Origin: Paenibacillus guangzhouensis
GTDB taxonomy: Bacteria > Bacillota > Bacilli > Paenibacillales > Paenibacillaceae
Assembly: GCF_009363075.1 (NCBI RefSeq)
Contig: NZ_CP045293.1
Span: forward strand, 62,001-126,000
Reading direction: 5' to 3'
Length of the DNA: 64,000 nucleotides
The translations under genes were made by a program, and so were the position numbers. A model generated the notes under the pieces. It saw only the letters and a list, made by a program, of their open reading frames with translations, searched no databases and was not told the DNA's origin. Positions 1-8,110 of this stretch are shown in pieces. Positions within the stretch are counted from its first letter, which is position 1; every line of letters starts with the position of its first letter.

Positions 1-1259
1 TAGAATCGGAGTACTGGATGTTCGCGGTAATGCGATCTACATTGTTGTTCGAGCAAGGGATACGCTCCCATCTTGCGTAAGATTCGTGCGATTAGGATAT
101 AGTCCTCGGATTGCTGCGGTGGGGCAGTGGCACACATGTGACTCCATATTTCTTCATCCGGGACTTGCAACTGCTGGAGCGTTTCAACGAGTCCACTCCA
201 TGCGGGTTCATACTTGGGCGACAAACTTAACGCTTGAGTGTAGAGCTGGACGGCGTCTGTGAATTGCAATGAGCGCCTGGATAGATCGCCCATCGCCGTT
301 ATGGAGCGCGTTCGAATACCTGATTCAGATACATAGATGTTGGTTGTCTGCATGGCGGCTTGCTGGTAAGCGAGATAGGCTTCTTCCCACCGTCCCTGCG
401 ACTCGAATACCATGCCGTACAGCGCATGCAGATCGGCATATTCGGAATAGCGGGTCAGTTCAGCATCCAGCAGCTGGGCGGCCTCTTCGATTCTCTCCAA
501 CTCGATATAAATTTTCGTTAGATCCCGGATTAGCGTCGAGCGATAAGGGGATTGTGGCGGGGCAATGGCGAGTGAACGATGGAACCAGTCTACAGCTTGG
601 GGAAGGTCTCCTTCCTGGCAAGAAGTCACACCAAGATGGTAGAGATAGAAAGGGTCATCTGGCGATTCTTGCAGCGCTAGTTCCAGTATTCTGCGATTGC
701 GTGCGACCTTCTCTTGCTGCTGTAAGAATTGAGGCAAATACCCGTCATGTTGGATGCGCATCGTGGATGGAGCGATGACAGCGTCTGGATGATGAGCGAG
801 AATGGAAGGTCCAATCTGCTCATGGATTCTTCCTTGATAACGTGTTGTCTGTTGATTGCGGAACAATCGGATGGAAGGGTGCGTAATCCGTTGATTGCCC
901 GAAGAATCAAGGACACTCTCGATGAAGAACTCATACGCTTCGATGGATGTATCTTCTTGCTCCTCAATGAGTCTGCGAACGGTCCCCAGCGAACAGAGCA
1001 GCTGCTCGTCGGCATCTAAGGTGAGGATCCAGTCGGTCGTAGCCGCCTCGAGCCCGGCATTCCGCGCGGCTGCGAAATCATCGATCCAGGGGAAATCGAT
1101 GAGCGTTGCGCCATATTGCGCTGCGATGAGTTTGGTATGATCCGTAGAACCTGTGTCTACAAGGATCAGTTCATCGGCTCCTTCGACGGATTGGAGACAG
1201 TTGGGTAACGTATCTGCTTCATTACGAACGATGAGATGTACACCTAGACTTAGGGGCAT
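1..1259 (-). CDS. Family 2 glycosyltransferase with TPR region, 3' end cut by window edge
   Basis: The open frame runs without a stop from an ATG at 1259 to the left edge, giving at least 419 residues. The N-terminus is a GT-A fold of family 2: a first strand (GVHLIVRNEAD), a VDTGSTD nucleotide-binding loop near residues 34-40, and the metal-binding DADE motif at residues 82-85. From about residue 190 the protein turns into leucine/alanine helical pairs typical of tetratricopeptide repeats (for example DDPFYLYHLGV, DLPQAVDWFHRSL). Such proteins transfer a sugar from a nucleotide-sugar donor to an acceptor, often a protein or surface structure. A GGAGGAGG ribosome site lies 6-8 bases before the ATG. 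It follows two DUF6385-type genes on the same strand, which suggests (inference) that it modifies them or the same surface layer. Acceptor and sugar are unknown. Confidence 0.88.
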   Translation of the reverse strand, partial: MPLSLGVHLIVRNEADTLPNCLQSVEGADELILVDTGSTDHTKLIAAQYGATLIDFPWIDDFAAARNAGLEAATTDWILTLDADEQLLCSLGTVRRLIEEQEDTSIEAYEFFIESVLDSSGNQRITHPSIRLFRNQQTTRYQGRIHEQIGPSILAHHPDAVIAPSTMRIQHDGYLPQFLQQQEKVARNRRILELALQESPDDPFYLYHLGVTSCQEGDLPQAVDWFHRSLAIAPPQSPYRSTLIRDLTKIYIELERIEEAAQLLDAELTRYSEYADLHALYGMVFESQGRWEEAYLAYQQAAMQTTNIYVSESGIRTRSITAMGDLSRRSLQFTDAVQLYTQALSLSPKYEPAWSGLVETLQQLQVPDEEIWSHMCATAPPQQSEDYILIARILRKMGAYPLLEQQCRSHYREHPVLRF

Positions 1260-1296
1260 GCGGTTTCCTCCTCCATTCGATGTGTACGCATAGCAA

Positions 1297-1326
1297 AGAG
1301 TACATGACTTACGTTCCATGTACTCT
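1297..1326 (-). terminator. Perfect 10-bp hairpin between the repeat protein and glycosyltransferase genes
   Basis: AGAGTACATG at 1297-1306 pairs with CATGTACTCT at 1317-1326 around a 10-base loop. On the minus strand it is followed by only a short T run (CTCTTTGC), so it could be a weak terminator or a read-through attenuator that lowers glycosyltransferase expression relative to the upstream DUF6385 gene. Confidence 0.5.
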
Positions 1327-1371
1327 AACTGATTATGCTATGGATCATAAGTTGTTTCGAGTGAATCACGT

Positions 1372-2472
1372 TTACGTTCCTTGCGCGTTGAAAATAACAT
1401 CAATCGTCGAGGTGCCTAACGTCGTCTGATAAGCGACACGCGTGTATTTCAGAAATCTTGCGGCGACAAGCACGTCGGTCGAGCCGCTGGCAATGCTTAG
1501 TCCTTGGGAATCGACATAGTAGTTCACGCCATCAGCACTAACCTGAATTTGCGTTAATACCGGATTCGCTCCTTTGTTATAGACGAAGAAGGAGTAGACG
1601 CCGAGGTGGCTTGTTGTAACGGCTGCCATTGGCGTTAGTGCAGTTGTAACAGGATTATTCAGAACTTGGGATTCAATGAAACTCTTTTGCGAGATCGATG
1701 TGACGCTGGAGAGTGTACCTGTGGTAATGGTCGCACCGAGCACGCTGTTGATCGTACCTGATAGGAGCGTTGTTAGAGTCCCTGCTGTGATGGTCGCACC
1801 AAGCACATTATTTACAGTAGTCAATGTACCTGCGGTAATGGTCGCACCGAGCACGCTGTTGATCGTACCCGATAAGAGTGTTGTTATAGTTCCTGCAGTG
1901 ATCGTTGCCCCAAGGACATTATTTACAGTAGTCAAAGTCCCCGCTGTAATGGTTGCCCCAAGCACATTATTTACGGTAGTCAGAGTCCCCGCAGTAATGG
2001 TCGCACCGAGCACGCTGTTGATGGTACCCGATAAGAGTGTTGTTAAAGTTCCCGCAGTGATCGTTGCCCCTAGGACATTATCGACGGTGGTCAATGTACC
2101 TGCGGTAATGGTCGCGCCGAGCACGCTATTTACGGTATTCAGTGTACCTGCGGTAATGGTCGCACCAAGCACATTGTTTACGGTAGTCAACGTACCGGCT
2201 GTAATGGTTGCCCCAAGTACGCTGTTGATGGTACCTGATAAGAGTGTTGTTAAGGTTCCCGCTGTGATGGTCGCGCCGAGCACACTGCTGACGGTTCCAA
2301 TATTGAGGATACTATTGATCGTGCCTACGTTAACGGTCCCGTTAACGACATTCACGTTGAGATTCCCGTTACTATCGGTCGCGATGATATGATTGTTGCC
2401 GACGGAATCTTGTCCATATATCAACGTGCGAAGATTATCGGGATCGGTCTGAAATACATTATAGTTAGGCAC
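1372..2472 (-). CDS. DUF6385-type protein with 11 tandem VLGATITAGTL repeats
   Basis: About 366 residues in three parts. The N-terminus (about 1-63) has the motif QTDPDNLRTLIYG and Asn/Gly-rich strands. The centre (DNA 1696-2283) holds 11 copies of VLGATITAGTL followed by either TTVNN (16-residue unit) or TTLLSGTINS (21-residue unit). The C-terminus (about 105 residues, from SFIESQVLNNPV) is a compact beta-rich domain homologous to the neighbouring 155-residue protein (shared pattern NPxL...V...FLKxTRxxxxT). There is no signal peptide or membrane segment. The regular beta-type repeats suggest a fibre or solenoid, probably on the spore or cell surface (inference). An upstream ATG at 2481 overlaps the AAAGGA site; the GTG at 2472 sits 8 bases after it and is preferred. 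Repeat number could vary by DNA slippage. Confidence 0.8.
   Translation of the reverse strand: MPNYNVFQTDPDNLRTLIYGQDSVGNNHIIATDSNGNLNVNVVNGTVNVGTINSILNIGTVSSVLGATITAGTLTTLLSGTINSVLGATITAGTLTTVNNVLGATITAGTLNTVNSVLGATITAGTLTTVDNVLGATITAGTLTTLLSGTINSVLGATITAGTLTTVNNVLGATITAGTLTTVNNVLGATITAGTITTLLSGTINSVLGATITAGTLTTVNNVLGATITAGTLTTLLSGTINSVLGATITTGTLSSVTSISQKSFIESQVLNNPVTTALTPMAAVTTSHLGVYSFFVYNKGANPVLTQIQVSADGVNYYVDSQGLSIASGSTDVLVAARFLKYTRVAYQTTLGTSTIDVIFNAQGT
1696..2283 (-). repeat. Tandem coding repeat array, 48-bp and 63-bp units, 11 copies
   Basis: The units encode VLGATITAGTLTTVNN (48 bp) or the 63-bp version ending LLSGTINS; the order of unit lengths from the N-terminus is 21, 16, 16, 16, 21, 16, 16, 21, 16, 21, 16 residues. 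Units stay in frame and keep wobble-position differences, so this is a protein repeat and not a CRISPR or non-coding satellite. Confidence 0.92.
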
Positions 2473-2586
2473 ATGAATCATCCTTTCCGGCTGCTTGCAG
2501 CGTCCCTGAAGTTATATCATTATGCTACGCTGTAACAAGGACGAAGTCGTGTGCGGCATCCTATGGATTGCAAAATGTACACTAAC

Positions 2587-3045
2587 CTAGTATTGGGATT
2601 GAAAATAGACATCGGCGGAGCTTGCGCTGCCACCAGATTCAGTGGTCAAGGTAAGCCGCGTCCATTTCAGGAAATGCATCGGATTAATGACCTTCATGGA
2701 GCCTGTGGGTACGGTATATTTTTGATCAATGGCGAATTGAATCGCGTTGGGGCTTACTTCTAATACAGCGAGGATAGGGTTCGGTCCATGATTCATGATG
2801 GCGTAGGATAGGAGTGTGGTTAAGGATGTATTCTGAACGGGGAGGGTAACGCCATTTGCAGTCACCTGCAGCCCTAAGAACTGCTGTTCCGAGAATGTAT
2901 GCTGGCAGGTAGGTTCATTGACGATGCGAATCGCATGTTTGGGTGATTTGGAACCCTTGCGGCGGCCAGATTTCGGCCGCTTACGGACTCTTTTTCGGAC
3001 AGGTGCGCAGGTTGAGCGTATGGATGCATCTTTTTTTGTTGCCAC
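2587..3045 (-). CDS. Small DUF6385-type protein with basic N-terminus
   Basis: About 152 residues. The first 45 are strongly basic (KKDASIRS then RKRVRKRPKSGRRKGSK), possibly a nucleic-acid- or polyanion-binding or cross-linking tail. The remaining ~105 residues match the C-terminal domain of the downstream repeat protein (NPILAVLEV, FLKWTRLTLTT, ADVYFQSQ). It is the first gene of a three-gene minus-strand run ending in the glycosyltransferase. The ATG at 3054 directly abuts AAAGG, whereas the GTG at 3045 has the AAAGGA site 8 bases upstream, the same arrangement as in the next gene, so GTG is chosen. A sigma-K-like promoter lies upstream. The molecular function is unknown; a spore-coat or exosporium role is inference. 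Confidence 0.75.
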   Translation of the reverse strand: MATKKDASIRSTCAPVRKRVRKRPKSGRRKGSKSPKHAIRIVNEPTCQHTFSEQQFLGLQVTANGVTLPVQNTSLTTLLSYAIMNHGPNPILAVLEVSPNAIQFAIDQKYTVPTGSMKVINPMHFLKWTRLTLTTESGGSASSADVYFQSQY

Positions 3046-3077
3046 GGTACCCATCCTTTCAAAGACGATCGCTTCAT

Positions 3078-3105
3078 TACTATATGGAAGTTCCCGATAG
3101 ATGGT
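3078..3105 (-). promoter_or_regulatory. Sigma-K-like (late mother-cell) promoter for the DUF6385 genes
   Basis: On the minus strand the sequence CATATAGTA (3078-3086) fits the CATAnnnTA -10 consensus of sigma-K, with the short -35 element AC at 3104-3105, 17 bases upstream. It sits about 30 bases before the start of the first DUF6385-type gene. The match is short, so it is only a candidate, but it agrees with a spore-surface role. Confidence 0.45.
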
Positions 3106-3123
3106 GACAGTGGCCGTGCATTC

Positions 3124-4047
3124 CTACGCGGTTTGGCTGGGGATCTCGGGGGAGACCTTTGCATCTTTGGTTCGTGTGCTTAATGTATAAATGAGAATTC
3201 CGAACAGGATGACGCAGGAGCCAATCCATTGTTCGAAAGTAAGTTTGTCGCCTAAGATCAGATACGCCAGAATACATGTGCCGACAGGCTCACCCAGAAT
3301 ACTCATCGAGATCGTCGATGCGCTCATCCAACGGATTAGTCCGTTCATTACCGTCTGGCCGAATAGTGTAGGTATGATCGCAAGCCCTAGGAATAGAAGC
3401 CAATCTTGATCCGCATATCCGCTAAAAGATGTACCCAGGGCAGCGCAATAGAGCGCGAGGAAGACGCTGCTGCTCAGATAGACGATGAATGTATAGACCG
3501 GCAGCGAATACACCTGACGAACTGATTTGCCAATGAGGAAATAAATCGTAATGACTGCCGCGCCTAACAACGCGAGTACATCGCCAAGTAGTGCAATCCC
3601 TCCAATACGGAAATCCCCAATGCCGATAATGAAACTCCCGATGATGGACAGAATGCCGCCGATAATGGCCATTTTGCGCAGACGTTCTCCGAATAAGAAA
3701 TAGCTCCCGGCAAAAGCGAATATAGGCTGCAGCGTCACGAGCACCGTCGAGCTGGCGACACTGGTATACCGTAGCGATTCGAACCAGAGCGCGAAATGGA
3801 CACCAAGCAATACACCCGACAGGATCATGGTATAGAGCTCGCGACGTTTCATAGACCGAAACTCAGCTAGGCTGTGTTTATTTAACAAAAGCCAAGGGAG
3901 AATCAATACCGTGGAGAACAGCATGCGATAGAAAGCAACGATCGGCGCGGGAGCAGTCGAAAGTTTCACGAAAATGGCCGAGGTAGATAGAGCAGCAACA
4001 CCAATAAATAGAGCGATATATAAATAAATGGATCGAGGTTTGATCAC
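3124..4047 (-). CDS. EamA/DMT-family transporter
   Basis: About 307 residues with ten hydrophobic segments arranged as two five-helix EamA halves, the usual size of drug/metabolite transporter superfamily members. Family-typical features include the glycine-rich first helix region (GVAALSTSAIFVKL), the proline-containing loop between halves and the second-half motif ILGEPVGTCILAYLILGD. These inner-membrane carriers export metabolites or amino acids; the substrate cannot be read from sequence. The longest frame starts with TTG at 4071, but a GGAGG site lies 9 bases before a GTG at 4047, giving MIKPRSIYLYIALF, so that start is chosen. It ends 78 bases before the first DUF6385-type gene on the same strand and is probably a separate unit. 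Confidence 0.88.
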   Translation of the reverse strand: MIKPRSIYLYIALFIGVAALSTSAIFVKLSTAPAPIVAFYRMLFSTVLILPWLLLNKHSLAEFRSMKRRELYTMILSGVLLGVHFALWFESLRYTSVASSTVLVTLQPIFAFAGSYFLFGERLRKMAIIGGILSIIGSFIIGIGDFRIGGIALLGDVLALLGAAVITIYFLIGKSVRQVYSLPVYTFIVYLSSSVFLALYCAALGTSFSGYADQDWLLFLGLAIIPTLFGQTVMNGLIRWMSASTISMSILGEPVGTCILAYLILGDKLTFEQWIGSCVILFGILIYTLSTRTKDAKVSPEIPSQTA

Positions 4048-4201
4048 GTGCTTAGGCCTCCGATAATTCAAATGTAAATTGCCGTACTCAGTCTATCTTT
4101 TCCCCCGAATCCCGTCAAGCAGGAAGAGACTATGGATGTTCATAGGTTGTTCATATTTTCTTGCTAGACTGATGGAAGAATAGGCGAGAGGGGTATGAAA
4201 G

Positions 4202-5503
4202 ATGAAGAAAAAGATTGGGATCGTTATCATTTCGGTGGTGATCCTCGGGGGACTTATATTCGGTTATAACTTGTATGCGAAGGGTCAAAAAACGGAGCCG
4301 GTCGTTCAGATGTCGGCAAAAGCCTCGAGGACAGACCTTGTTGTGAAAGTGTCCGGTACGGGAACCGTATCGCCTGTCAATCAAGCGACCGTGAAATCCT
4401 CCGACTCGGGCAAAATCAAGAGCATCACATTCAAAACAGGACAAAAGGTCAAGAAGGGTCAGGTTCTGGTCACGTTCGAACAAGATGACATGAGCTCACA
4501 GGTTCGCAAATCCGAGCTGCAAATTCAGCAGAAGCAGATGGATTATGATGCGCTGAAGCAGAAGTTTATGCAGGCTTCTGACGAAGAGCGCGATGCGATG
4601 AAGACGCAGATTGAGCAGAAGAAGTTGGATATCGAGGTTGCGCAGCTGGATTTGAAGGATTTGCAAGCGAAGCAGAAGGAGACGGCGGATGTTGTCTCTC
4701 CAATCGATGGCACGGTTGTTACCAGCGATATTCATGTCTCTGACCAAGTATCGCCGAATACCGTCTTAGCGGAAATCACGGACTATGATCATCTGGAATC
4801 CGTTGTTCAGATCGACGAGCTGGATATCGGCAAGGTCAAGACCGGACAGAGCGTGGAGATGACGCTCGATGCGGTAGCGGATCAAGTGGTGCAAGGGAAG
4901 GTGACCACGGTATCTCAGGAAGGAACCGCACAGAACGGCGTTGCGAGCTTCGACGTCTCCATTGGGCTCGATAAGTCTGATGCAATCAAGGTCGGGATGT
5001 CCCTGCAAGCCGATATTATTGTAGAAAAGAAAGAAAACGCAGTGGTCGTGCCGATCGAAGCCGTTCATCAATTCGGCGGCAAGTCGTATGTGCAGCTGGC
5101 ATCCAGCGGAACACAAGCGCAAAAGGGAGAGTCTGCGGCAGCGAAGGACAACACCAATAATAAGTTCGCGCCACCTGAAGGGAACCAGCCAGGCAGCGGA
5201 GGCGCGAACACAGGCCGAGGCGCGCGCAATGCTGCAATGATGCAGAATATGAAAGAGATTACCGTCGGCATTCATAATGAATCTTATATTGAAGTTCTGA
5301 GCGGACTAAATGAAGGCGAATCCGTGCTGCTTCCTGCCGTCGCGGCTTCGAAGACGGGCGCGGTTCAAATGCAAGGCGGCTTCGGAGGCTTTGGCGGAAT
5401 GGGCGGCATGGGTGGCGGCCAAGGATTCCGTCCGGAAGGCGGCATGGGCGGCGGCACGCGAAGCACACAGCGAATTGGCAGCGGCGGGGGCGGTACGCGA
5501 TGA
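4202..5503 (+). CDS. MacA/YknX-type membrane fusion protein of an ABC efflux pump
   Basis: 433 residues: an N-terminal membrane anchor (IGIVIISVVILGGLIFGY), a biotinyl/lipoyl-like half (GTVSPVNQATVKSS), a helical hairpin rich in Gln/Lys/Asp (about 95-155), the second lipoyl half (VVSPIDGTVVTSDIHVSDQV) and beta-barrel/membrane-proximal domains. In MacAB or YknXYZ systems this subunit links the permease to the exported substrate, usually peptides or toxins. Unusual is the tail: from about residue 385 it is almost pure Gly with Met, Phe and Gln (GGFGGMGGMGGG), plus a low-complexity Asn/Gly insertion near 315-340. It overlaps the ATPase gene by four bases (ATGA), showing translational coupling. 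The substrate is unknown. Confidence 0.9.
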   Translation: MKKKIGIVIISVVILGGLIFGYNLYAKGQKTEPVVQMSAKASRTDLVVKVSGTGTVSPVNQATVKSSDSGKIKSITFKTGQKVKKGQVLVTFEQDDMSSQVRKSELQIQQKQMDYDALKQKFMQASDEERDAMKTQIEQKKLDIEVAQLDLKDLQAKQKETADVVSPIDGTVVTSDIHVSDQVSPNTVLAEITDYDHLESVVQIDELDIGKVKTGQSVEMTLDAVADQVVQGKVTTVSQEGTAQNGVASFDVSIGLDKSDAIKVGMSLQADIIVEKKENAVVVPIEAVHQFGGKSYVQLASSGTQAQKGESAAAKDNTNNKFAPPEGNQPGSGGANTGRGARNAAMMQNMKEITVGIHNESYIEVLSGLNEGESVLLPAVAASKTGAVQMQGGFGGFGGMGGMGGGQGFRPEGGMGGGTRSTQRIGSGGGGTR

Positions 5504-6240
5504 GTTCCACAGTCACTACGCCAGTAACGCAGCGCAAGCCATTATTGAAGCTTGAAGACATATTCAAGCGGTATGTCATGGGCGGCGAAGAGGTAACGAC
5601 GCTCGAAGGCGTCTCGCTTCAAATTCATCAAGGGGAATTTGTGGCCATCGTCGGCCCTTCCGGATCAGGCAAATCGACCCTCATGAATATGATCGGCTGC
5701 CTCGATGTTCCGACGAGCGGTTCGTATTGGATTGACGGCCAAGAGGTCAGCCGAATGAAGGATGGTCAACTCGCCGAAATTCGCAATCAGAAGATCGGCT
5801 TCATTTTTCAGAGCTTCCACTTGCTATCCGCTCTCTCGGCGCTGGAGAACGTCGAACTGCCGCTCGTGTACCGCGGCATGTCGGCTAAGGCGCGCAAGGA
5901 GCAAGCGCAGCAAGCGCTTCGCGAGGTGGGACTCGAGGAGCGCATGCATCACCGTCCCTCCCAATTATCTGGCGGTCAGCAGCAGCGGGTTGCGATTGCT
6001 AGAGCGCTCGCAGGCCAGCCGCCGATTCTGCTCGCCGACGAGCCGACAGGCGCACTCGATACGAAGACGGGGCTCGAAGTGATGCAGATGATTCACAGCC
6101 TTCATCGCAAAGGACACACGATCGTACTCATTACCCATGATCCCCAGATTGCAGCGCAAGCGGAGCGGGTGATTCACATTGTGGATGGTCAAATTTCACA
6201 TATGGAGGTGACGCAGCATGAAGCTGACCCAAGCATTTAA
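5500..6240 (+). CDS. MacB/YknY-type ABC transporter ATP-binding protein
   Basis: 246 residues with a complete nucleotide-binding domain: Walker A GPSGSGKST at 52-60, Q-loop at FQSFHLL, signature LSGGQ at 156-160, Walker B LLADEP at 177-182 and the H-loop His in LITHD. The spacing and the DEPTGALD motif are those of the LolD/MacB/FtsE group. It hydrolyses ATP to drive the adjacent permease. The start codon overlaps the stop of the adaptor gene, and the C-terminal 23 bases overlap the permease gene, so the three are one operon. Confidence 0.95.
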   Translation: MSSTVTTPVTQRKPLLKLEDIFKRYVMGGEEVTTLEGVSLQIHQGEFVAIVGPSGSGKSTLMNMIGCLDVPTSGSYWIDGQEVSRMKDGQLAEIRNQKIGFIFQSFHLLSALSALENVELPLVYRGMSAKARKEQAQQALREVGLEERMHHRPSQLSGGQQQRVAIARALAGQPPILLADEPTGALDTKTGLEVMQMIHSLHRKGHTIVLITHDPQIAAQAERVIHIVDGQISHMEVTQHEADPSI

Positions 6241-7375
6241 GATGGCCTGGAAAAGTATTCTATCGAACAAGACGAGGACATTGCTGACAATGCTGGGCAT
6301 TATTATCGGTGTCTCCTGCGTTATTCTCCTCGTCTCCGTTGGGCAAGGCGCGACGAGTGCCGTCACGGCGCAGGTTCAGGGATTAGGTTCAAATTTGCTC
6401 TCCGTATCCATCAGCGGGCGGGGGGTGCAGACATCGGTGTCCTACGAACAAGCCCAATCCTTTGAAGAGATCGAAGGGGTCAATGCGGTAGCACCGACGG
6501 TGAGTGGCAATGTGCAGGCGAAGAACGGGAATAAGAATGTGAACGTCTCGGTAGAAGGCATCACGGCAGATTATGAAGAGGTCCGCTCGACGAAGGTGCA
6601 GAGCGGGCGGTTCATCCTCCCGATCGACGTGGATTACTCACAGAAGGTCGCACTGATCGGTACGGAGACGGCGACGGATCTGTTCGGCACGAGCGATCCT
6701 GTCGGCTCTTATGTGATGCTGAACGGAATGCGCTTCAAGGTGGTCGGATTACTGGAAGAGAAGAGCACCTCGAACAATACGATCAAGGTTCCGCTCACGT
6801 CTGCACAGCGATTATTGCGTTCCAAAGGAATACGTACAATTTATATGCAGGCCGAGACGGGAGATCTGACGTCTATTGTTAAGGCGCGTACGGAACAGAA
6901 ATTAAGCCAGATCTTCCGATCTACCGATGATAGCTATACGGTAACCGATCAGAAGGAGATGCTCCAGACGGTTAGCTCGATAACGGATACCTTATCCCTT
7001 GCGCTAGGCGGTATTGCAGGAATTTCCTTGATCGTAGGCGGTATCGGAATCATGAACATTATGCTGGTCTCGGTGACCGAGCGAACGCGCGAGATCGGGA
7101 TACGCAAGTCCGTTGGGGCGAAGAGGCGCGATATTCTGCTGCAATTCCTGATCGAGTCGATCGTGATTAGCGGGATCAGTGGCATTATCGGAATTCTCGT
7201 CGGACTTGGCGGCGGGGTGCTCGTAAGTAAGATTACGACGCTTACGGTACAAGCATCGCTCAATATTATTCTGATCTCCTTCGGATTCTCTGTCTTTATC
7301 GGTGTATTCTTCGGCATCTTCCCGGCGAATAAAGCAGCAAATTTGAAACCAGTGGATGCCCTGAGGTACGATTAA
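6218..7375 (+). CDS. MacB/YknZ-type ABC permease
   Basis: 385 residues with the MacB/FtsX layout: one N-terminal membrane helix (TMLGIIIGVSCVILLVSVG), a large extracytoplasmic MacB-PCD domain of about 210 residues, then three membrane helices at the C-terminus (ALGGIAGISLIVGGIG, ISGIIGILVGLGGGVL, IILISFGFSVFIGVFFG). The coupling motif ERTREIGIRKSVGAKRRDI follows the second helix as expected. With the adaptor and ATPase it would form an efflux or mechanotransmission complex for peptides or antibiotics. A GGAGGTG site inside the ATPase gene lies 7 bases before the ATG. The two-component genes begin 45 bases downstream and are likely co-regulated. Confidence 0.93.
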   Translation: MKLTQAFKMAWKSILSNKTRTLLTMLGIIIGVSCVILLVSVGQGATSAVTAQVQGLGSNLLSVSISGRGVQTSVSYEQAQSFEEIEGVNAVAPTVSGNVQAKNGNKNVNVSVEGITADYEEVRSTKVQSGRFILPIDVDYSQKVALIGTETATDLFGTSDPVGSYVMLNGMRFKVVGLLEEKSTSNNTIKVPLTSAQRLLRSKGIRTIYMQAETGDLTSIVKARTEQKLSQIFRSTDDSYTVTDQKEMLQTVSSITDTLSLALGGIAGISLIVGGIGIMNIMLVSVTERTREIGIRKSVGAKRRDILLQFLIESIVISGISGIIGILVGLGGGVLVSKITTLTVQASLNIILISFGFSVFIGVFFGIFPANKAANLKPVDALRYD

Positions 7376-7420
7376 GGGAGTAGGCATATAACGGATCGAA
7401 CATCGAGAAGGGGAAGGGGT

Positions 7421-8110
7421 GTGCGAAAATTGAGACAGCCACGCGTCCTTGTGATTGAGGATGATGAATATATTCGCGATTTACTCTCCTTATATTTGGA
7501 TAAACATCAATTCGATTATGATATGGCGGAGACGGGGAATGAGGGGGTTGAGCTCTTCCTCGCCAATCCGCCTGATATTGTACTTTTGGATATTATGCTG
7601 CCGGAAATGGATGGCTTCGAGGTATGCAGAGAAATTCGCCGGTATAACAATGTGCCGATTCTGATGATCACCGGAAAAGGCGAGAGCTACGATAAACTGA
7701 AAGGCTTTGAGCTCGGTGCAGACGATTATATCGTCAAGCCCTTTGACCCCAAGGAGCTGATCGCACGAATCAAGGCTGTGCTGCGCAGAACGCAAGCAGG
7801 GCTGGTACAAGAAATTATCCAGTATCCGGGTTTAACCATTCGGATGGACGAGAACAAACTTGTGCTAAACCATGCGGAATATATGCTGCCGCCCAAAGAA
7901 ATGGAATTGCTGCATCGGCTCGCGATTCATCCGAATAAGGTGTTCACGCGCGAACAGCTTCTCTATCAGGTCTGGGGGCATGACTATGCGGGTGATTTTC
8001 GCACGGTGGATGTGCATATTAAGCGGCTTCGCGAGAAACTTGGCGAGACCGAGCAGTGGCGGATCGTCACGATTTGGGGTGTCGGGTATAAGTTCGAGGT
8101 GACGATATGA
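7421..8110 (+). CDS. OmpR/PhoB-family response regulator
   Basis: 229 residues: receiver domain (about 9-122) with acidic pair Asp14/Asp15, phospho-acceptor Asp57 (VLLDIMLPEMDG), Thr84 and Lys106 (DYIVKPF), then a winged-helix DNA-binding domain (about 130-227; motif TVDVHIKRLREKL). Phosphorylation by the downstream kinase should control DNA binding. The start is GTG at 7421 with an AAGGGGAAGGGG site just upstream. The gene overlaps the kinase by four bases. Location directly after the MacAB-type pump suggests it controls that operon, as in bacitracin- or peptide-sensing modules, which is inference. Confidence 0.95.
   Translation: MRKLRQPRVLVIEDDEYIRDLLSLYLDKHQFDYDMAETGNEGVELFLANPPDIVLLDIMLPEMDGFEVCREIRRYNNVPILMITGKGESYDKLKGFELGADDYIVKPFDPKELIARIKAVLRRTQAGLVQEIIQYPGLTIRMDENKLVLNHAEYMLPPKEMELLHRLAIHPNKVFTREQLLYQVWGHDYAGDFRTVDVHIKRLREKLGETEQWRIVTIWGVGYKFEVTI

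Noticed and set aside
1696-2283. Regularly spaced direct repeats suggestive of a CRISPR array
   Set aside because: The repeats are in frame, contiguous and without unique spacers, and code for a regular protein.
1676-2392. 238-codon open frame antisense to the DUF6385 repeats
   Set aside because: It is the shadow of the repeat units read on the other strand; it has no ribosome site and its product merely mirrors the repeat period.
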